Notes: generated by a model from the sequence alone, not told the origin. Shown: positions 9,720 to 18,374, numbered from the stretch's first letter. The stretch: 64,000 nucleotides of DNA from Halopseudomonas pelagia CL-AP6 (GCF_000410875.1 NZ_AROI01000004.1:62001-126000); one strand, 5' to 3'. Numbers and translations: made by a program.

Positions 9720-10232
9720 AGCCGATTTCTGCTCCAGTGAAAAAGGCAGTAAAAAGACTAATTCGTAGCTCAACTGCTGCTGGCTATCCATCAGCGCAGG
9801 CAGCCCAAGACCTTCCGCTATTGGGTGATCCAGCAACGCCGCATGCAGGGCTTTGAGGTCCTCGTGCTGGCTATCCAGCACCTGATCAGGCTGCTCCTCT
9901 AGCCACAGCACCTGCCCCGTCACCAGACCGTCAGTTGCCACCTTTACCGCGCTGACATGCCCGCGCCTGCAACCTTCAACACGTAATCCCAAAAGCCCGT
10001 TGTCGCGCTGCTGCCAATCAACAATTCTTGCTTCGCAGCCAATAGCTGCGAAGCGCAGATCGCCCAGGCCCGTCTCGGGACCGGACTCCAACGGCATAAT
10101 CAGAAAGCTCTCATCACGCTTGAAGCACCGGCTGACCATATCCAGATAACGCGCTTCAAATATTTGCAGGTCCATTACGCAACCAGGCAACAGGATGCTC
10201 TTCAATGGGAAAAGGGCGCGTCTGTCGATCAT
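9648..10232 (-). CDS. LON substrate-binding-domain protein (peptidase-less)
   Basis: A 194-residue stand-alone LON N-terminal domain. The start LFPLKSILLPGCVMDLQIFEARY is typical of the family (read as LFPLKSILLPG, then LQIFEARYLDM), followed by IGCEARIVDW and a helical C-terminus. There is no AAA or serine-protease part, so it is not a protease; the function of such proteins in pseudomonads is unclear. The start has AGAGGT 5 bases upstream. Its last 24 codons lie over the end of the DedA-family gene on the opposite strand, an unusually long tail-to-tail overlap. Confidence 0.85.
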   Translation of the reverse strand: MIDRRALFPLKSILLPGCVMDLQIFEARYLDMVSRCFKRDESFLIMPLESGPETGLGDLRFAAIGCEARIVDWQQRDNGLLGLRVEGCRRGHVSAVKVATDGLVTGQVLWLEEQPDQVLDSQHEDLKALHAALLDHPIAEGLGLPALMDSQQQLSYELVFLLPFSLEQKSALLATESPGERLQQISEWLELMQA

Positions 10233-10455
10233 GCTTACCTCTGCTGTCTATTCGTCTATCCGTCGAAGATCCAGCGGCCCTAGGGTCAGTGCATTCAGCA
10301 TACCTATTTCGCTGCCATACACGTTGACCCCGCACACTGCTCTTGTAACCATGACAAAAGAGCAGGAGTTATGTCTATATTCCTACTATGATTCATTGTG
10401 AATGATCATTTCACAGGCCTTAGGCCACAACAATAACAGAGCCATGGAGAACGTC

Positions 10456-10914
10456 ATGACGGCAGCCGTACCCGCATCCGAATTAAAATCTTTTATTGGC
10501 AAAGATATGGGGCATTCCGAGTGGATGACCATTGACCAGGAGCGCGTCAACCAATTTGCAGAATGTACCGGCGACCACCAGTTCATCCATCTTGACGAGG
10601 AAAAAGCCAAGCAAACACCCTTCGGCGGCACCATTGCCCACGGATTCCTGTCGCTGTCATTGCTTCCGGTACTGTCGAGCGGCTTGCTGATTCGCCCAGA
10701 AGGCCTGAAAATGGCTGTTAACTACGGTATGGATAGCCTGCGCTTTATTCAGCCTGTGCGCGTCGGTTCGCGCGTTCGCCTGCATGTCAGCGTCGCTGAT
10801 GTCACTGAGAAGAACCCCGGTCAATGGCTGGTCAAAGCCAAGTCCACGCTGGAAATTGAAGGCAGTGAAAAGCCGGCCCTTATCGCTGAAGGTTTAACCC
10901 TGTACTTCGTCTGA
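10456..10914 (+). CDS. MaoC-like (R)-specific enoyl-CoA hydratase
   Basis: A 152-residue single hot-dog-fold protein. The catalytic motif is present as D40 and H45 in CTGDHQFIHLDEEKA, followed by FGGTIAHGFLSLSLLP. Enzymes of this group hydrate 2-enoyl-CoA to (R)-3-hydroxyacyl-CoA, linking beta-oxidation to polyhydroxyalkanoate or other lipid routes; the true substrate cannot be read from the sequence. I start it at the third possible ATG, which has GGAGA 6 bases upstream; in-frame ATGs lie upstream at 10402 and 10444. It stands alone, with a stem-loop after it. Confidence 0.88.
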   Translation: MTAAVPASELKSFIGKDMGHSEWMTIDQERVNQFAECTGDHQFIHLDEEKAKQTPFGGTIAHGFLSLSLLPVLSSGLLIRPEGLKMAVNYGMDSLRFIQPVRVGSRVRLHVSVADVTEKNPGQWLVKAKSTLEIEGSEKPALIAEGLTLYFV

Positions 10915-10930
10915 TCTAGCGTAATAGCCG

Positions 10931-10970
10931 CTGTTATCGGGGCAACTTCCCTCAGGAGCGCCCCGATAGC
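10931..10970. terminator. Stem-loop between convergent maoC-like and barrel genes
   Basis: The arms TATCGGGGC (10935-10943) and GCCCCGATA (10960-10968) pair perfectly around a 16-base loop. It sits between two converging genes, only 4 bases from the end of the minus-strand gene, so it could stop transcription from both sides. There is no T-run on either side, which weakens the call as a Rho-independent terminator. Confidence 0.45.
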
Positions 10971-10972
10971 AT

Positions 10973-11446
10973 CTACAGACGTACACCGACTGTCACCATA
11001 GCTGCCGCCGCGCCCAGCAGTACCAGCTCGGCAGACAGACGGTTATGGCTCGCGCCCACTGAAGGCACTATGGCCGGTGCAACGCCGAGCCGATTCAGCG
11101 GTATCTTGTCTTGATACTCTCCTTTGTAACCCTCAAGCAAGCCTCCGGTCAGCTTCAGGTAAAAAGCCGACTCACCCAGCGCAAAACGCTTGCCGTAGTA
11201 AAGGTAATTGGCACGCTCGCCAAACGAATGCTTGAACGTGGCCGCACCCCACAGTGAAGCATCCGGCAGATGACGTTCGATCCCAATCAGCCGCTGATGG
11301 TTATTATGGTCTGGCTCTGGAGAATAGTGCTGCGTATACACGCTGGTCTGCAGATACCAGCTATCCTGCGTCCGATCTACCGCTGTAGCAGAAAAGCTGA
11401 ACATCAGCAGGCTCGCCAAAAGCCAGCCCGGGCGTTTGCCAAGCAT
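10973..11446 (-). CDS. Small predicted outer-membrane beta-barrel protein, function unknown
   Basis: About 157 residues. The start MLGKRPGWLLASLLMF follows GAGGT by 7 bases and gives a signal peptide probably cut near SATA/VDR. The mature part alternates aromatic and polar residues in strand-like runs (SWYLQTSVYTQHYSP, NYLYYGKRFALG, AFYLKLTGGLLEGYKG) and ends in a Gly/Ala/Val strand without a terminal Phe. Size and pattern suggest an eight-strand barrel of PagP-like type, but I cannot place it in a named family with certainty. It begins 11 bases after ubiX, so it is probably cotranscribed with mpl and ubiX. Two upstream in-frame ATGs exist. Confidence 0.7.
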   Translation of the reverse strand: MLGKRPGWLLASLLMFSFSATAVDRTQDSWYLQTSVYTQHYSPEPDHNNHQRLIGIERHLPDASLWGAATFKHSFGERANYLYYGKRFALGESAFYLKLTGGLLEGYKGEYQDKIPLNRLGVAPAIVPSVGASHNRLSAELVLLGAAAAMVTVGVRL

Positions 11447-11457
11447 AGCTGCCGACC

Positions 11458-12063
11458 TCATTCGCCCCACCTGGTGAGTAGTTGCTGAGGGATTTCCAAC
11501 TGATTCAAGATCCGTGCAACAACGAAGTCCAGCAGATCCTGAATTGATGCTGGCTGATGATAAAACCCCGGACTGGCTGGCAAAATAATCGCGCCCATCT
11601 GACTCAGCTTCAGCATGTTTTCCAGATGAATAGTTGAGTAAGGTGCCTCGCGGGGCACCAGAATCAACTTGCGACGCTCCTTCAGAGCCACGTCTGCAGC
11701 GCGCTCAATCAGATTATTGCTGGCGCCGGTAGCGATTGCCGAGAGACTTCCGGTCGAACAGGGGCAAACCACCATCGCACTTGGCGCACCGGAGCCGGAA
11801 GCGACCGGAGCCATCCAGTCCTGCTTGCCAAATACACGAATCTGCCCAGACCGGGCAGCGTAGTGCTCCGTCAAAAAACTTTCCAGGGCCTGTGGCTTGG
11901 GTGGCAAGGTGAGGCTGGTCTCGGTAGCCACGACCAACTGAGCGGCTTGGGAAATCATGAAAAACACCTCAACATCTGCCTTGACCAGGCACTCCAGCAA
12001 TCTCAGCGCATACTGTGCGCCTGAGGCACCAGTCATCGCCAGCGTGACACGCTCAATCGTCAC
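11458..12063 (-). CDS. ubiX: UbiX flavin prenyltransferase
   Basis: A 201-residue flavoprotein that joins a dimethylallyl group to FMN, making prenylated FMN for the decarboxylase UbiD in ubiquinone synthesis. Family marks are [15 protein letters not shown] at the start, [15 protein letters not shown] with [16 protein letters not shown], and [20 protein letters not shown] (written here in parts). It overlaps the mpl stop by 11 bases, and a small barrel protein follows after 11 bases. Confidence 0.96.
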   Translation of the reverse strand: MTIERVTLAMTGASGAQYALRLLECLVKADVEVFFMISQAAQLVVATETSLTLPPKPQALESFLTEHYAARSGQIRVFGKQDWMAPVASGSGAPSAMVVCPCSTGSLSAIATGASNNLIERAADVALKERRKLILVPREAPYSTIHLENMLKLSQMGAIILPASPGFYHQPASIQDLLDFVVARILNQLEIPQQLLTRWGE

Positions 12064-13417
12064 ATTGCACCTCCAGCGCCTGAATCAGGCGCTGATGAAT
12101 ACCACCAAAGCCACCGTTGCTCATAAACACGATACGGGTTCCAGGTTTGGCTTCAGCCAACAGACTGCTGATAATGCCATCAATATCCGTATCGATACTG
12201 GCAGGCACCCGACTCTGCTCGACGACCGCCTGCAGTGACCAGTCCAGCCCTGGCGGCTGGAACCAGATGACCTGGGTAGCATCGCTGACACTGGCGGCCA
12301 GTGCCTGGCTATGACTACCCAGGCGCATGGTATTGGAGCGAGGCTCGATGACGGCGATCAAGGGTGCGTCGCCTATGCTTGCACGCAGACCCGCCAAGGT
12401 AGTTGAAATAGCCGTAGGATGATGGGCGAAATCATCGTAGACACTGACACCGTTGATCAGCGCCAGCAATTCCATCCGCCGTTTGGCACTCTGGAACTGC
12501 GCCAACGCGGCAATACCTTGCGCCGGAGTAACCCCCACATGGCGTGCGGCGGCCAGCGCCGTCAGCGCATTGGCAACGCTGTGATCACCCGTCTGCGACC
12601 ATCTGGCTTCGCCTTGGCAAACACCATCCAGCCAGACTTCAAAGCGCGAACCATCGGCAGCCAGCAAACGCGCCTGCCACTGCCCGCCTTCTCCGGTGGT
12701 CTGGCAAGGCGTCCAGCAACCCATCGCAATAACGCGCTCAAGTGCTGCCTCAGCCTTCGGGTAAATAATCAGGCCGCTGGCGGGCACCGTGCGCACCAAG
12801 TGGTGAAATTGCCGCTCGATGGCCGCCAGGTCCGGGAAAATATCCGCGTGATCGTATTCAAGATTGTTCAGCACGGCGGTGCGTGGCCGGTAGTGAACAA
12901 ACTTGGACCGCTTGTCGAAGAAGGCGCTATCGTACTCGTCAGCCTCCACGACAAAGAAAGGCGTTGTACCCAAACGGGCTGACACGCCAAAATTCTGCGG
13001 CACGCCACCAATCAAAAACCCGGGTGCCATGCCAGCGCACTCAAGAATCCAAGCCAACAGACTCGAGGTGGTGGTCTTGCCATGGGTACCCGCCACAGCC
13101 AGCACCCACCGCTCCGGCAACACATAACGCGACAGCCATTCAGGGCCGGAAACATAAGGCAGCCCCTGATCCAGCACATACTCAACCGCAGGATTGCCGC
13201 GTGACAACGCATTGCCAATCACCACCAGATCAGGTGCCGGCTGCAAATGGGCTGGATAATAACCTTCCATCAAGGCAATGCCCTGGGCCTCAAGCTGAGT
13301 GCTCATTGGCGGATAGACATTAGCGTCTGACCCGCTGACCTGATGCCCGAGCTCCCGCGCCAGCAGCGCCAGAGAGCCCATAAAAGTGCCGCAGATTCCT
13401 AAAATATGCAGATGCAT
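12053..13417 (-). CDS. mpl: Mpl, murein peptide ligase
   Basis: A 454-residue Mur-ligase relative that attaches the recycled tripeptide L-Ala-gamma-D-Glu-meso-DAP to UDP-MurNAc, returning peptidoglycan fragments to synthesis. The nucleotide loop GTHGKTT is at 110-116. The [16 protein letters not shown] and [14 protein letters not shown] blocks and the central [11 protein letters not shown] motif are typical. The start [14 protein letters not shown] is the family N-terminus. It fits the cell-wall theme of the first part of the window, though on a separate transcript. Confidence 0.96.
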   Translation of the reverse strand: MHLHILGICGTFMGSLALLARELGHQVSGSDANVYPPMSTQLEAQGIALMEGYYPAHLQPAPDLVVIGNALSRGNPAVEYVLDQGLPYVSGPEWLSRYVLPERWVLAVAGTHGKTTTSSLLAWILECAGMAPGFLIGGVPQNFGVSARLGTTPFFVVEADEYDSAFFDKRSKFVHYRPRTAVLNNLEYDHADIFPDLAAIERQFHHLVRTVPASGLIIYPKAEAALERVIAMGCWTPCQTTGEGGQWQARLLAADGSRFEVWLDGVCQGEARWSQTGDHSVANALTALAAARHVGVTPAQGIAALAQFQSAKRRMELLALINGVSVYDDFAHHPTAISTTLAGLRASIGDAPLIAVIEPRSNTMRLGSHSQALAASVSDATQVIWFQPPGLDWSLQAVVEQSRVPASIDTDIDGIISSLLAEAKPGTRIVFMSNGGFGGIHQRLIQALEVQCDD

Positions 13418-13592
13418 GCTCTAGCCTTGAGTCGGTCCGGATTTGGTTGCCCGAATGTTAACACGGGCAACCCGCCAGCAGGACCACCCGCCAGACGGCC
13501 ATGCATTGGTCGCCAGTTTCAGCTATCATTTCGCGCCATCAGGCTTTCCGCCCTTTACCATTCGGTATTCAGAATCCAAACAGGGAGTTCGC

Positions 13593-14852
13593 ATGTCCGT
13601 CAAAAATGCCTTTTATGCTCAATCAGGCGGTGTTACTGCGGTTATTAACGCGTCTGCGGCAGGGGTTATCGAAACCGCCCGCCAACACCCCGAGCAGATT
13701 GGCACCGTTTACGCCGGCCATAATGGCATCATTGGCGCCCTGACCGAGGACCTGATCGATACCAGCCAGGAGCCCGCCGACAATATTGCAGCACTGCGTC
13801 ATACCCCCTCAGGTGCTTTCGGCTCGTGCCGTTACAAGCTCAAGAGCCTGGAGGCCAACCGCGCCGAATACGAGCGCCTGATCGAAGTCTTTCGCGCACA
13901 CAATATTGGCTATTTTTTCTACAACGGTGGCGGTGATTCGGCCGATACCTGCCTGAAGATCTCTCAACTGGCAGAAACCATGGGCTACCCGATCCAGGCC
14001 ATCCATGTACCCAAGACCGTAGACAACGACCTGCCGATTACCGATTGCTGCCCAGGATTCGGTTCAGTCGCCAAGTATGTGGCAACCTCTATTCGAGAGG
14101 CCGGTTTTGATGTGGCTTCCATGGCCGCCACCTCTACCAAGGTCTTTATCCTTGAGGTCATGGGTCGTCATGCTGGCTGGATCACCGCCGCTTGTGGCCT
14201 GGCCAGCGAAGGCGAGGGCCAACCGCCGCACATCCTGCTGTTTCCCGAAGTCAATTTTGATCAGGAAGCGTTTCTGGCACGGGTTCAGCAATGCGTAGAA
14301 ACCTATGGCTACTGCGTGATCGGCGTATCCGAAGGCATCAAGAACAGTGAAGGAAAATTTCTTTCTGAAACCGGTTTGACCGACGCCTTCGGTCACGCCC
14401 AGCTCGGCGGCGTGGCGCCTACCATTGCCAACCTGGTCAAGGACAAGCTCGGCTACAAGTACCATTGGGCGGTAGCCGACTACCTGCAACGGGCTGCGCG
14501 GCACATTGCTTCAAAAGTCGATGTGGAACAGGCTTATGCTCTGGGACAAGCAGCAGTTCGTATGGCACTGGACGGCAAAAATGCGGTTATGCCGGCCATT
14601 CGCCGCCTGCAGGACAGCCCCTATGAATGGGATATTGTCGAAGCGCCGCTGAAGGACGTTGCCAACGTCGAAAAATTCATGCCTGCGCACTTCATTACCG
14701 ATGACGGCTTCCATATCACCGACGCGTGCCGCCGCTACTTGTCACCACTGATCCAGGGCGAAGACTATCCGCCGTTCAGCAATGGCTTGCCGCAATATGT
14801 TCGCCTGAAAAACGTGACCGTCGCGCGTAAACTTCCAGAATTCAAAATCTGA
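13593..14852 (+). CDS. pfp: Pyrophosphate-dependent 6-phosphofructokinase
   Basis: A 419-residue phosphofructokinase. The start MSVKNAFYAQSGGVTAVINA has GGAG 8 bases upstream; the frame is open 50 codons further but that part is non-coding in look. Two features mark it as PPi-type: GGGDS (112-116) has Asp where ATP enzymes have Gly, and PKTVDND (140-146) has Lys where ATP enzymes have Gly. The substrate motif MGRHAGW is at 190-196. It would interconvert fructose-6-phosphate and fructose-1,6-bisphosphate reversibly with PPi. Model pseudomonads lack phosphofructokinase, so its presence is notable. A strong terminator follows. Phosphoryl donor is inferred from motifs only. Confidence 0.9.
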   Translation: MSVKNAFYAQSGGVTAVINASAAGVIETARQHPEQIGTVYAGHNGIIGALTEDLIDTSQEPADNIAALRHTPSGAFGSCRYKLKSLEANRAEYERLIEVFRAHNIGYFFYNGGGDSADTCLKISQLAETMGYPIQAIHVPKTVDNDLPITDCCPGFGSVAKYVATSIREAGFDVASMAATSTKVFILEVMGRHAGWITAACGLASEGEGQPPHILLFPEVNFDQEAFLARVQQCVETYGYCVIGVSEGIKNSEGKFLSETGLTDAFGHAQLGGVAPTIANLVKDKLGYKYHWAVADYLQRAARHIASKVDVEQAYALGQAAVRMALDGKNAVMPAIRRLQDSPYEWDIVEAPLKDVANVEKFMPAHFITDDGFHITDACRRYLSPLIQGEDYPPFSNGLPQYVRLKNVTVARKLPEFKI

Positions 14853-14873
14853 AGCCATATGCACATCTCCAGA

Positions 14874-14898
14874 CCCGCCTGCCCGGCGGGTTTTTTTT
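14874..14898 (+). terminator. Rho-independent terminator after pfp
   Basis: Arms CCCGCC (14874-14879) and GGCGGG (14885-14890) with a 5-base loop, followed by eight T at 14891-14898. It lies 22 bases past the pfp stop. Confidence 0.85.
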
Positions 14899-14996
14899 GC
14901 GCTGCGGATTGAAGATTTCCAATCACTGGGGCAGGATGAAGCAACTGACTCACCGCCGACTGCGGACCATAATCTGACCATTTCCGGGGAATACGT

Positions 14997-15443
14997 ATGC
15001 GTATAGTGCAGGCCGACATCAGCCGTCTGGACGAAGTAACGCCGCTGTTTATCAAATACCGCGAATTCTATGGGCATCTGCCCAAGCCAGAAGCATCCCG
15101 GCGCTTTCTAGAGGACCGCTTGAAAAACGAGCAAGCGGTCATCCTGGTGGCTGAAGATGAAGACACCGGTAAAGTGCTTGGCTTCTGCCAATTTATTCCG
15201 AGCTTCTCCGCCTTGACGCTCTCGGCGAGCTGGGTACTCAAAGGCATCTATGTCATTGAAGAGGCCCGGCGCCAGTTGGTAGCAGACAACATGATTAACC
15301 AGGCCAAGGTTATGGCGCGCGCGGAAGGCATACAGCGCATGACCGTGATGACCGGTGAAAATAACACTACCGCGCACAGCCTCTACCGCTCCCTAGGTTT
15401 CAGCGATGACGCCGAGTTTCACTACTTTTCGCTAAAACTCTGA
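14997..15443 (+). CDS. GNAT-family N-acetyltransferase
   Basis: A 148-residue single-domain GCN5-type acetyltransferase that uses acetyl-CoA; the substrate is not recognisable. Motif A-like text is LKGIYVIEEARRQLVADNM, where the usual R/QxxGxG/A loop appears as RRQLVA. The ending MTGENNTTAHSLYRSLGF is the classical motif B that finishes the cofactor fold. It lies between the pfp terminator and the ppa promoter, so it is probably a single-gene unit. A weak stem (arms GGTGCCC and GGGCACC, 15470-15490) without a T-run follows. Confidence 0.88.
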   Translation: MRIVQADISRLDEVTPLFIKYREFYGHLPKPEASRRFLEDRLKNEQAVILVAEDEDTGKVLGFCQFIPSFSALTLSASWVLKGIYVIEEARRQLVADNMINQAKVMARAEGIQRMTVMTGENNTTAHSLYRSLGFSDDAEFHYFSLKL

Positions 15444-15557
15444 GCTGCCTGCACGCCACTCAAGATCAGGGTGCCCACCGCCAGGGCACCGTATAAGCAA
15501 AAACCCGTTGCCTGTCTGTCTACGACCAAGGTTTTACATGATTAGCCCGGTTATTAC

Positions 15558-15586
15558 TTGGTATCCCACCCCTTAAGCCCTATAAT
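15558..15586 (+). promoter_or_regulatory. Sigma-70 promoter of ppa
   Basis: TTGGTA at 15558-15563 and a perfect TATAAT at 15581-15586 are separated by exactly 17 bases. Transcription would start near 15593, leaving a leader of about 34 bases before the ppa ATG. This is one of the best promoters in the window and agrees with the high, constitutive need for pyrophosphatase. Confidence 0.75.
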
Positions 15587-15626
15587 TCGGGCCAGAATTT
15601 TCCACCATGGCCGAATCAGGTACCCC

Positions 15627-16154
15627 ATGAGCTACGACCAGATCCCCGCAGGCAAAGATGTTCCCAACGACATTTATGTCGCCATCGAAATCCCGGCCAA
15701 TCACGCGCCGATCAAGTACGAGATCGACAAGGACAGTAATACGCTGTTCGTTGACCGGTTCATGGCCACGCCGATGTTCTACCCGGCCAACTATGGATTC
15801 ATCCCCAATACCTTGGCTGACGATGGCGATCCACTGGATGTACTGGTCGTCACGCCCCATCCGGTAGCACCAGGCGCGGTAATCCGTTGCCGCCCGGTTG
15901 GCGTTTTGCATATGACCGATGATGGCGGCGGTGACGCTAAGCTGATCGCAGTACCCCACGACAAGCTCAGCGTGTTGTACCGTGACATCAAGGAATACAC
16001 CGATTTGCCCGAGCTGCTGATGCAGCAAATCCAGCATTTCTTTGAAAATTACAAGGATCTGGAAGCCGGCAAATGGGTCAAGATTGACCGCTGGGGCAGT
16101 GCTGAAGAAGCCCGCGCGGAAATTGTAAAGGCAGTGAACGCTTACCAAAAATAA
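15627..16154 (+). CDS. ppa: Inorganic pyrophosphatase, family I
   Basis: A 175-residue soluble Mg-dependent pyrophosphatase that hydrolyses PPi and drives nucleic-acid and protein synthesis forward. The metal-binding signature DGDPLD is at 66-71; [16 protein letters not shown] and [12 protein letters not shown] are typical active-site segments. I start at the ATG giving [11 protein letters not shown]; the frame is open 23 codons upstream, but that part overlaps the promoter. It lies one gene downstream of a PPi-using phosphofructokinase, with which it would compete for PPi. A terminator follows. Confidence 0.97.
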   Translation: MSYDQIPAGKDVPNDIYVAIEIPANHAPIKYEIDKDSNTLFVDRFMATPMFYPANYGFIPNTLADDGDPLDVLVVTPHPVAPGAVIRCRPVGVLHMTDDGGGDAKLIAVPHDKLSVLYRDIKEYTDLPELLMQQIQHFFENYKDLEAGKWVKIDRWGSAEEARAEIVKAVNAYQK

Positions 16155-16172
16155 GCGTTCTGCCCCCGTAAA

Positions 16173-16197
16173 AGCCGGCCACAAGCTGGCTTTTTTT
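16173..16197 (+). terminator. Rho-independent terminator of ppa
   Basis: AGCCGGC (16173-16179) pairs with GCTGGCT (16185-16191, one G-U pair) over a short loop, with a run of seven T ending at 16197. It is 19 bases after the ppa stop. Confidence 0.8.
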
Positions 16198-16227
16198 ATG
16201 CCTGAAATTCAGGCCTGCCAGCGAAGT

Positions 16228-16262
16228 AAAAAAAACGGATATGAGCCAAGGCCACATATCCG
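16228..16262 (-). terminator. Rho-independent terminator of the outer-membrane barrel gene
   Basis: On the minus strand CGGATATG (16262-16255) pairs perfectly with CATATCCG (16243-16236) and is followed by eight T (plus-strand A-run 16228-16235). It lies 24 bases after the end of the minus-strand barrel gene and faces the ppa terminator. Confidence 0.8.
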
Positions 16263-16285
16263 CGTATAGACCAACTATTGGAAAA

Positions 16286-17038
16286 TTAGAACATCATACC
16301 CAACTTGAGGCCCACTTCATCGCTTTGCAGCTTGGTGTTGGCGGTCAACTGATCGGCATCAGCCAGCTCATAGTTGGTGCGCTCGTAATACAGCGACGCC
16401 GAGACCGGCAGAGCACCTTCGCGCTGGTTCCATAGGAACGTCAGCTCTGCATAGGGGTTAGCTTTGTCCTTCATGTCCAGCGTCTCGCTACCCACATTCT
16501 CGACGCGGAGCTTGGTTTCCGCATCCAGGCTGTAGCGGGTACCTGCTTCAAAACGAGTGGTCATCGACTGACCCTGGTGAGTCAGGCCCAAACCCAGCTT
16601 GGCAAAGGGGCTCTTGTTGGTGGTACGGGTTTCCAGACCGTTTCCGGCATCCGGCTCGAAACGACTCCAGTCATAGCCGCCACCCACGATGAAATCGGCA
16701 TAGAGATTATTGTCCAGCGGCGCACGCAGCCCCAGATCGATCTCGCCCCGCGCGTCGCGCAGTTCGTTATCGTCCTTTTCGCCGTAATTGGCCTCAATAC
16801 CCGCCTGATAGATAAACCCGCCCTGACTGGTCAGCTTGTTGCCGTAGTTGTAGAAGGCACCGACCGTGGGCAAACGTTCCTTGGAGTCGTCAATCTGACT
16901 AATATCCGAATCGTAGCTATATTCGTTGTAGCTGCCCTTGATCCCCACCTGGGAGACAGGCCCTTGAGCAAAGGCGAAAGCAGGAACCAGCAATACGCCG
17001 ACAGTGGATGCTTTGATCAACGAGAAGCGTGACCGCAT
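16286..17038 (-). CDS. Predicted outer-membrane beta-barrel protein, function unknown
   Basis: A 250-residue protein with a clear Sec signal (MRSRFSLIKAST, cut near AFA/QG at residue 24) and a mature part built of alternating strands with acidic turns (GIKGSYNEYSYDSD, YADFIVGGGYDWSRF, RFEAGTRYSLDAETK). It ends in LKLGMMF, the terminal Phe recognised by the BAM assembly machinery. I cannot name the family; it resembles small outer-membrane barrels with 10-12 strands. A good ribosome-binding site (AAAGGAG) precedes the ATG, and it has its own terminator, so it is likely a single-gene unit divergent from cmoM. Confidence 0.8.
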   Translation of the reverse strand: MRSRFSLIKASTVGVLLVPAFAFAQGPVSQVGIKGSYNEYSYDSDISQIDDSKERLPTVGAFYNYGNKLTSQGGFIYQAGIEANYGEKDDNELRDARGEIDLGLRAPLDNNLYADFIVGGGYDWSRFEPDAGNGLETRTTNKSPFAKLGLGLTHQGQSMTTRFEAGTRYSLDAETKLRVENVGSETLDMKDKANPYAELTFLWNQREGALPVSASLYYERTNYELADADQLTANTKLQSDEVGLKLGMMF

Positions 17039-17204
17039 GAAATACTCCTTTCTTTATGGATAGTTTACGCACACACCTCGGACCGACCCACCCTGAGGAA
17101 GTTCTACTTATTTAGATCTAATGTGCGAGACAGAGCGGTTTGCTATAAAATTGCAAGCACCGCTGCAATGCATCATTTGCTCACAGACCCGCCAGAGATT
17201 TCCC

Positions 17205-17981
17205 ATGACTGATCGCTACTTCGACCAGATGGGTGCACATTTTGCCCGCAAGATATACACCAGCCCCAAGGGCAGCATCCGCCTGGCTGTGCTAACCCGT
17301 GACCTGCAGGAATGGCTGCCGGACATCCAGCAGCCGGAGCAGTCATTGCGTATTCTCGATGCCGGGGCGGGCCTGGGGCATATCAGCGAATGGCTGCTGG
17401 CCCAGGGGCACCGGCTAACCCTGTGCGAGCCCTCGATAGAGATGTTGGAAGCCGCCCGAGCGCACCTGGATGCGCTACCTTCAGCCTACCCGGTCGAATA
17501 CCTGCAACTGCCCCTGCAAGCACTGCCCGCCCGTGGCGAGCAATATGACCTGGTTATTTGCCATGCCGTATTGGAGTGGCTGGCCGACCCAGCTGCAGCA
17601 TTGAAAGCATTGCAGCAGTTATGCCTGCCCAGCGGCGCACTGTCTCTGGCGTTCTATAACCGAGACGCACTGGTTTACAAGAACCTGATTAAAGGGCAGT
17701 TTCGCAAATTGGAGAAGAATCAACTGGCTGGCAGCAAACGCAGCCTGACCCCCCAGCAACCCCTGGACCCTCGCGAGGTACAGCAATGGATAAACCAGGC
17801 GGGCCTGACAACCCACAAGCTGAGCGGAATCCGGGTATTTTATGACTACATGCCGGTCGAGTTTCAGGCGCAAGCTACAGAAGCACAGATTATAGAAGCA
17901 GAATTGCAGTACAGCCGTCATCCCGCCTACGCTGCCCTGGGCCGCTACCTGCACCACTGGCTGCGGCCCACACAAGATTAG
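17205..17981 (+). CDS. cmoM: CmoM, tRNA 5-carboxymethoxyuridine methyltransferase
   Basis: A 258-residue class I methyltransferase. Motif I is LRILDAGAGLGHIS (about 48-61), followed by the acidic LCEPS loop and YDLVICHAVLEWLADP. The RDALVYKNLIKGQF and FYDYMP segments are typical of CmoM (formerly SmtA), which methylates cmo5U to mcmo5U at wobble position 34 of some tRNAs. The start MTDRYFDQMG matches the family; the frame is open 28 codons upstream. It ends 21 bases from the convergent SUI1 gene, with no clear terminator between. Confidence 0.87.
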   Translation: MTDRYFDQMGAHFARKIYTSPKGSIRLAVLTRDLQEWLPDIQQPEQSLRILDAGAGLGHISEWLLAQGHRLTLCEPSIEMLEAARAHLDALPSAYPVEYLQLPLQALPARGEQYDLVICHAVLEWLADPAAALKALQQLCLPSGALSLAFYNRDALVYKNLIKGQFRKLEKNQLAGSKRSLTPQQPLDPREVQQWINQAGLTTHKLSGIRVFYDYMPVEFQAQATEAQIIEAELQYSRHPAYAALGRYLHHWLRPTQD

Positions 17982-18002
17982 CCGCGCCTAATGCAGGTGC
18001 GT

Positions 18003-18374
18003 TCAACCGCCGGCGCGCTTGGTCTGGTAGCCCTGGCCAATCAGCCAGTTGCACACAAAGTCTGCCTTATCTCCCTGAATCTCAATCACCCCCTCCTTCA
18101 CACCCCCGCCGCAGCCGCAGCGGGCCTTAAGCTCTTTCGCCAGGCGTTTCAGGTCATCAGGCGCCAGGCAGAGTCCACTGACCGTCGTCACGGTTTTGCC
18201 ACCCCGGCCCTTGGTCTCGCGGCGCACCCTGGCAATGCCATCACCCTCGGGAATCCCGGGCTGCGCGCAAACGCAGTCGGCAATAGCCGCTCGACATCGG
18301 GGGCAGGTACGACCGCTTTCAGTTGAATAAACCAGGCCACCCAGACCAGCCAATCCCTGTGTGGATTTCACCAT
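18003..18374 (-). CDS. yciH: SUI1-domain translation factor (YciH family)
   Basis: A 123-residue eIF1/SUI1-type protein. The N-terminus holds a Cys cluster (CPRCRAAIADCVC) and the SUI1 fold covers about 50-123, with ETKGRGGKTVTTVSGL and CGCGGGVKEGVIEIQGD. The family can proofread initiation codons in vitro; its role in bacteria is not settled. GGAG lies 8 bases before the ATG. It is the last gene of a tight DUF2333-nudix-SUI1 cluster, 15 bases after the Nudix gene. Confidence 0.92.
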   Translation of the reverse strand: MVKSTQGLAGLGGLVYSTESGRTCPRCRAAIADCVCAQPGIPEGDGIARVRRETKGRGGKTVTTVSGLCLAPDDLKRLAKELKARCGCGGGVKEGVIEIQGDKADFVCNWLIGQGYQTKRAGG

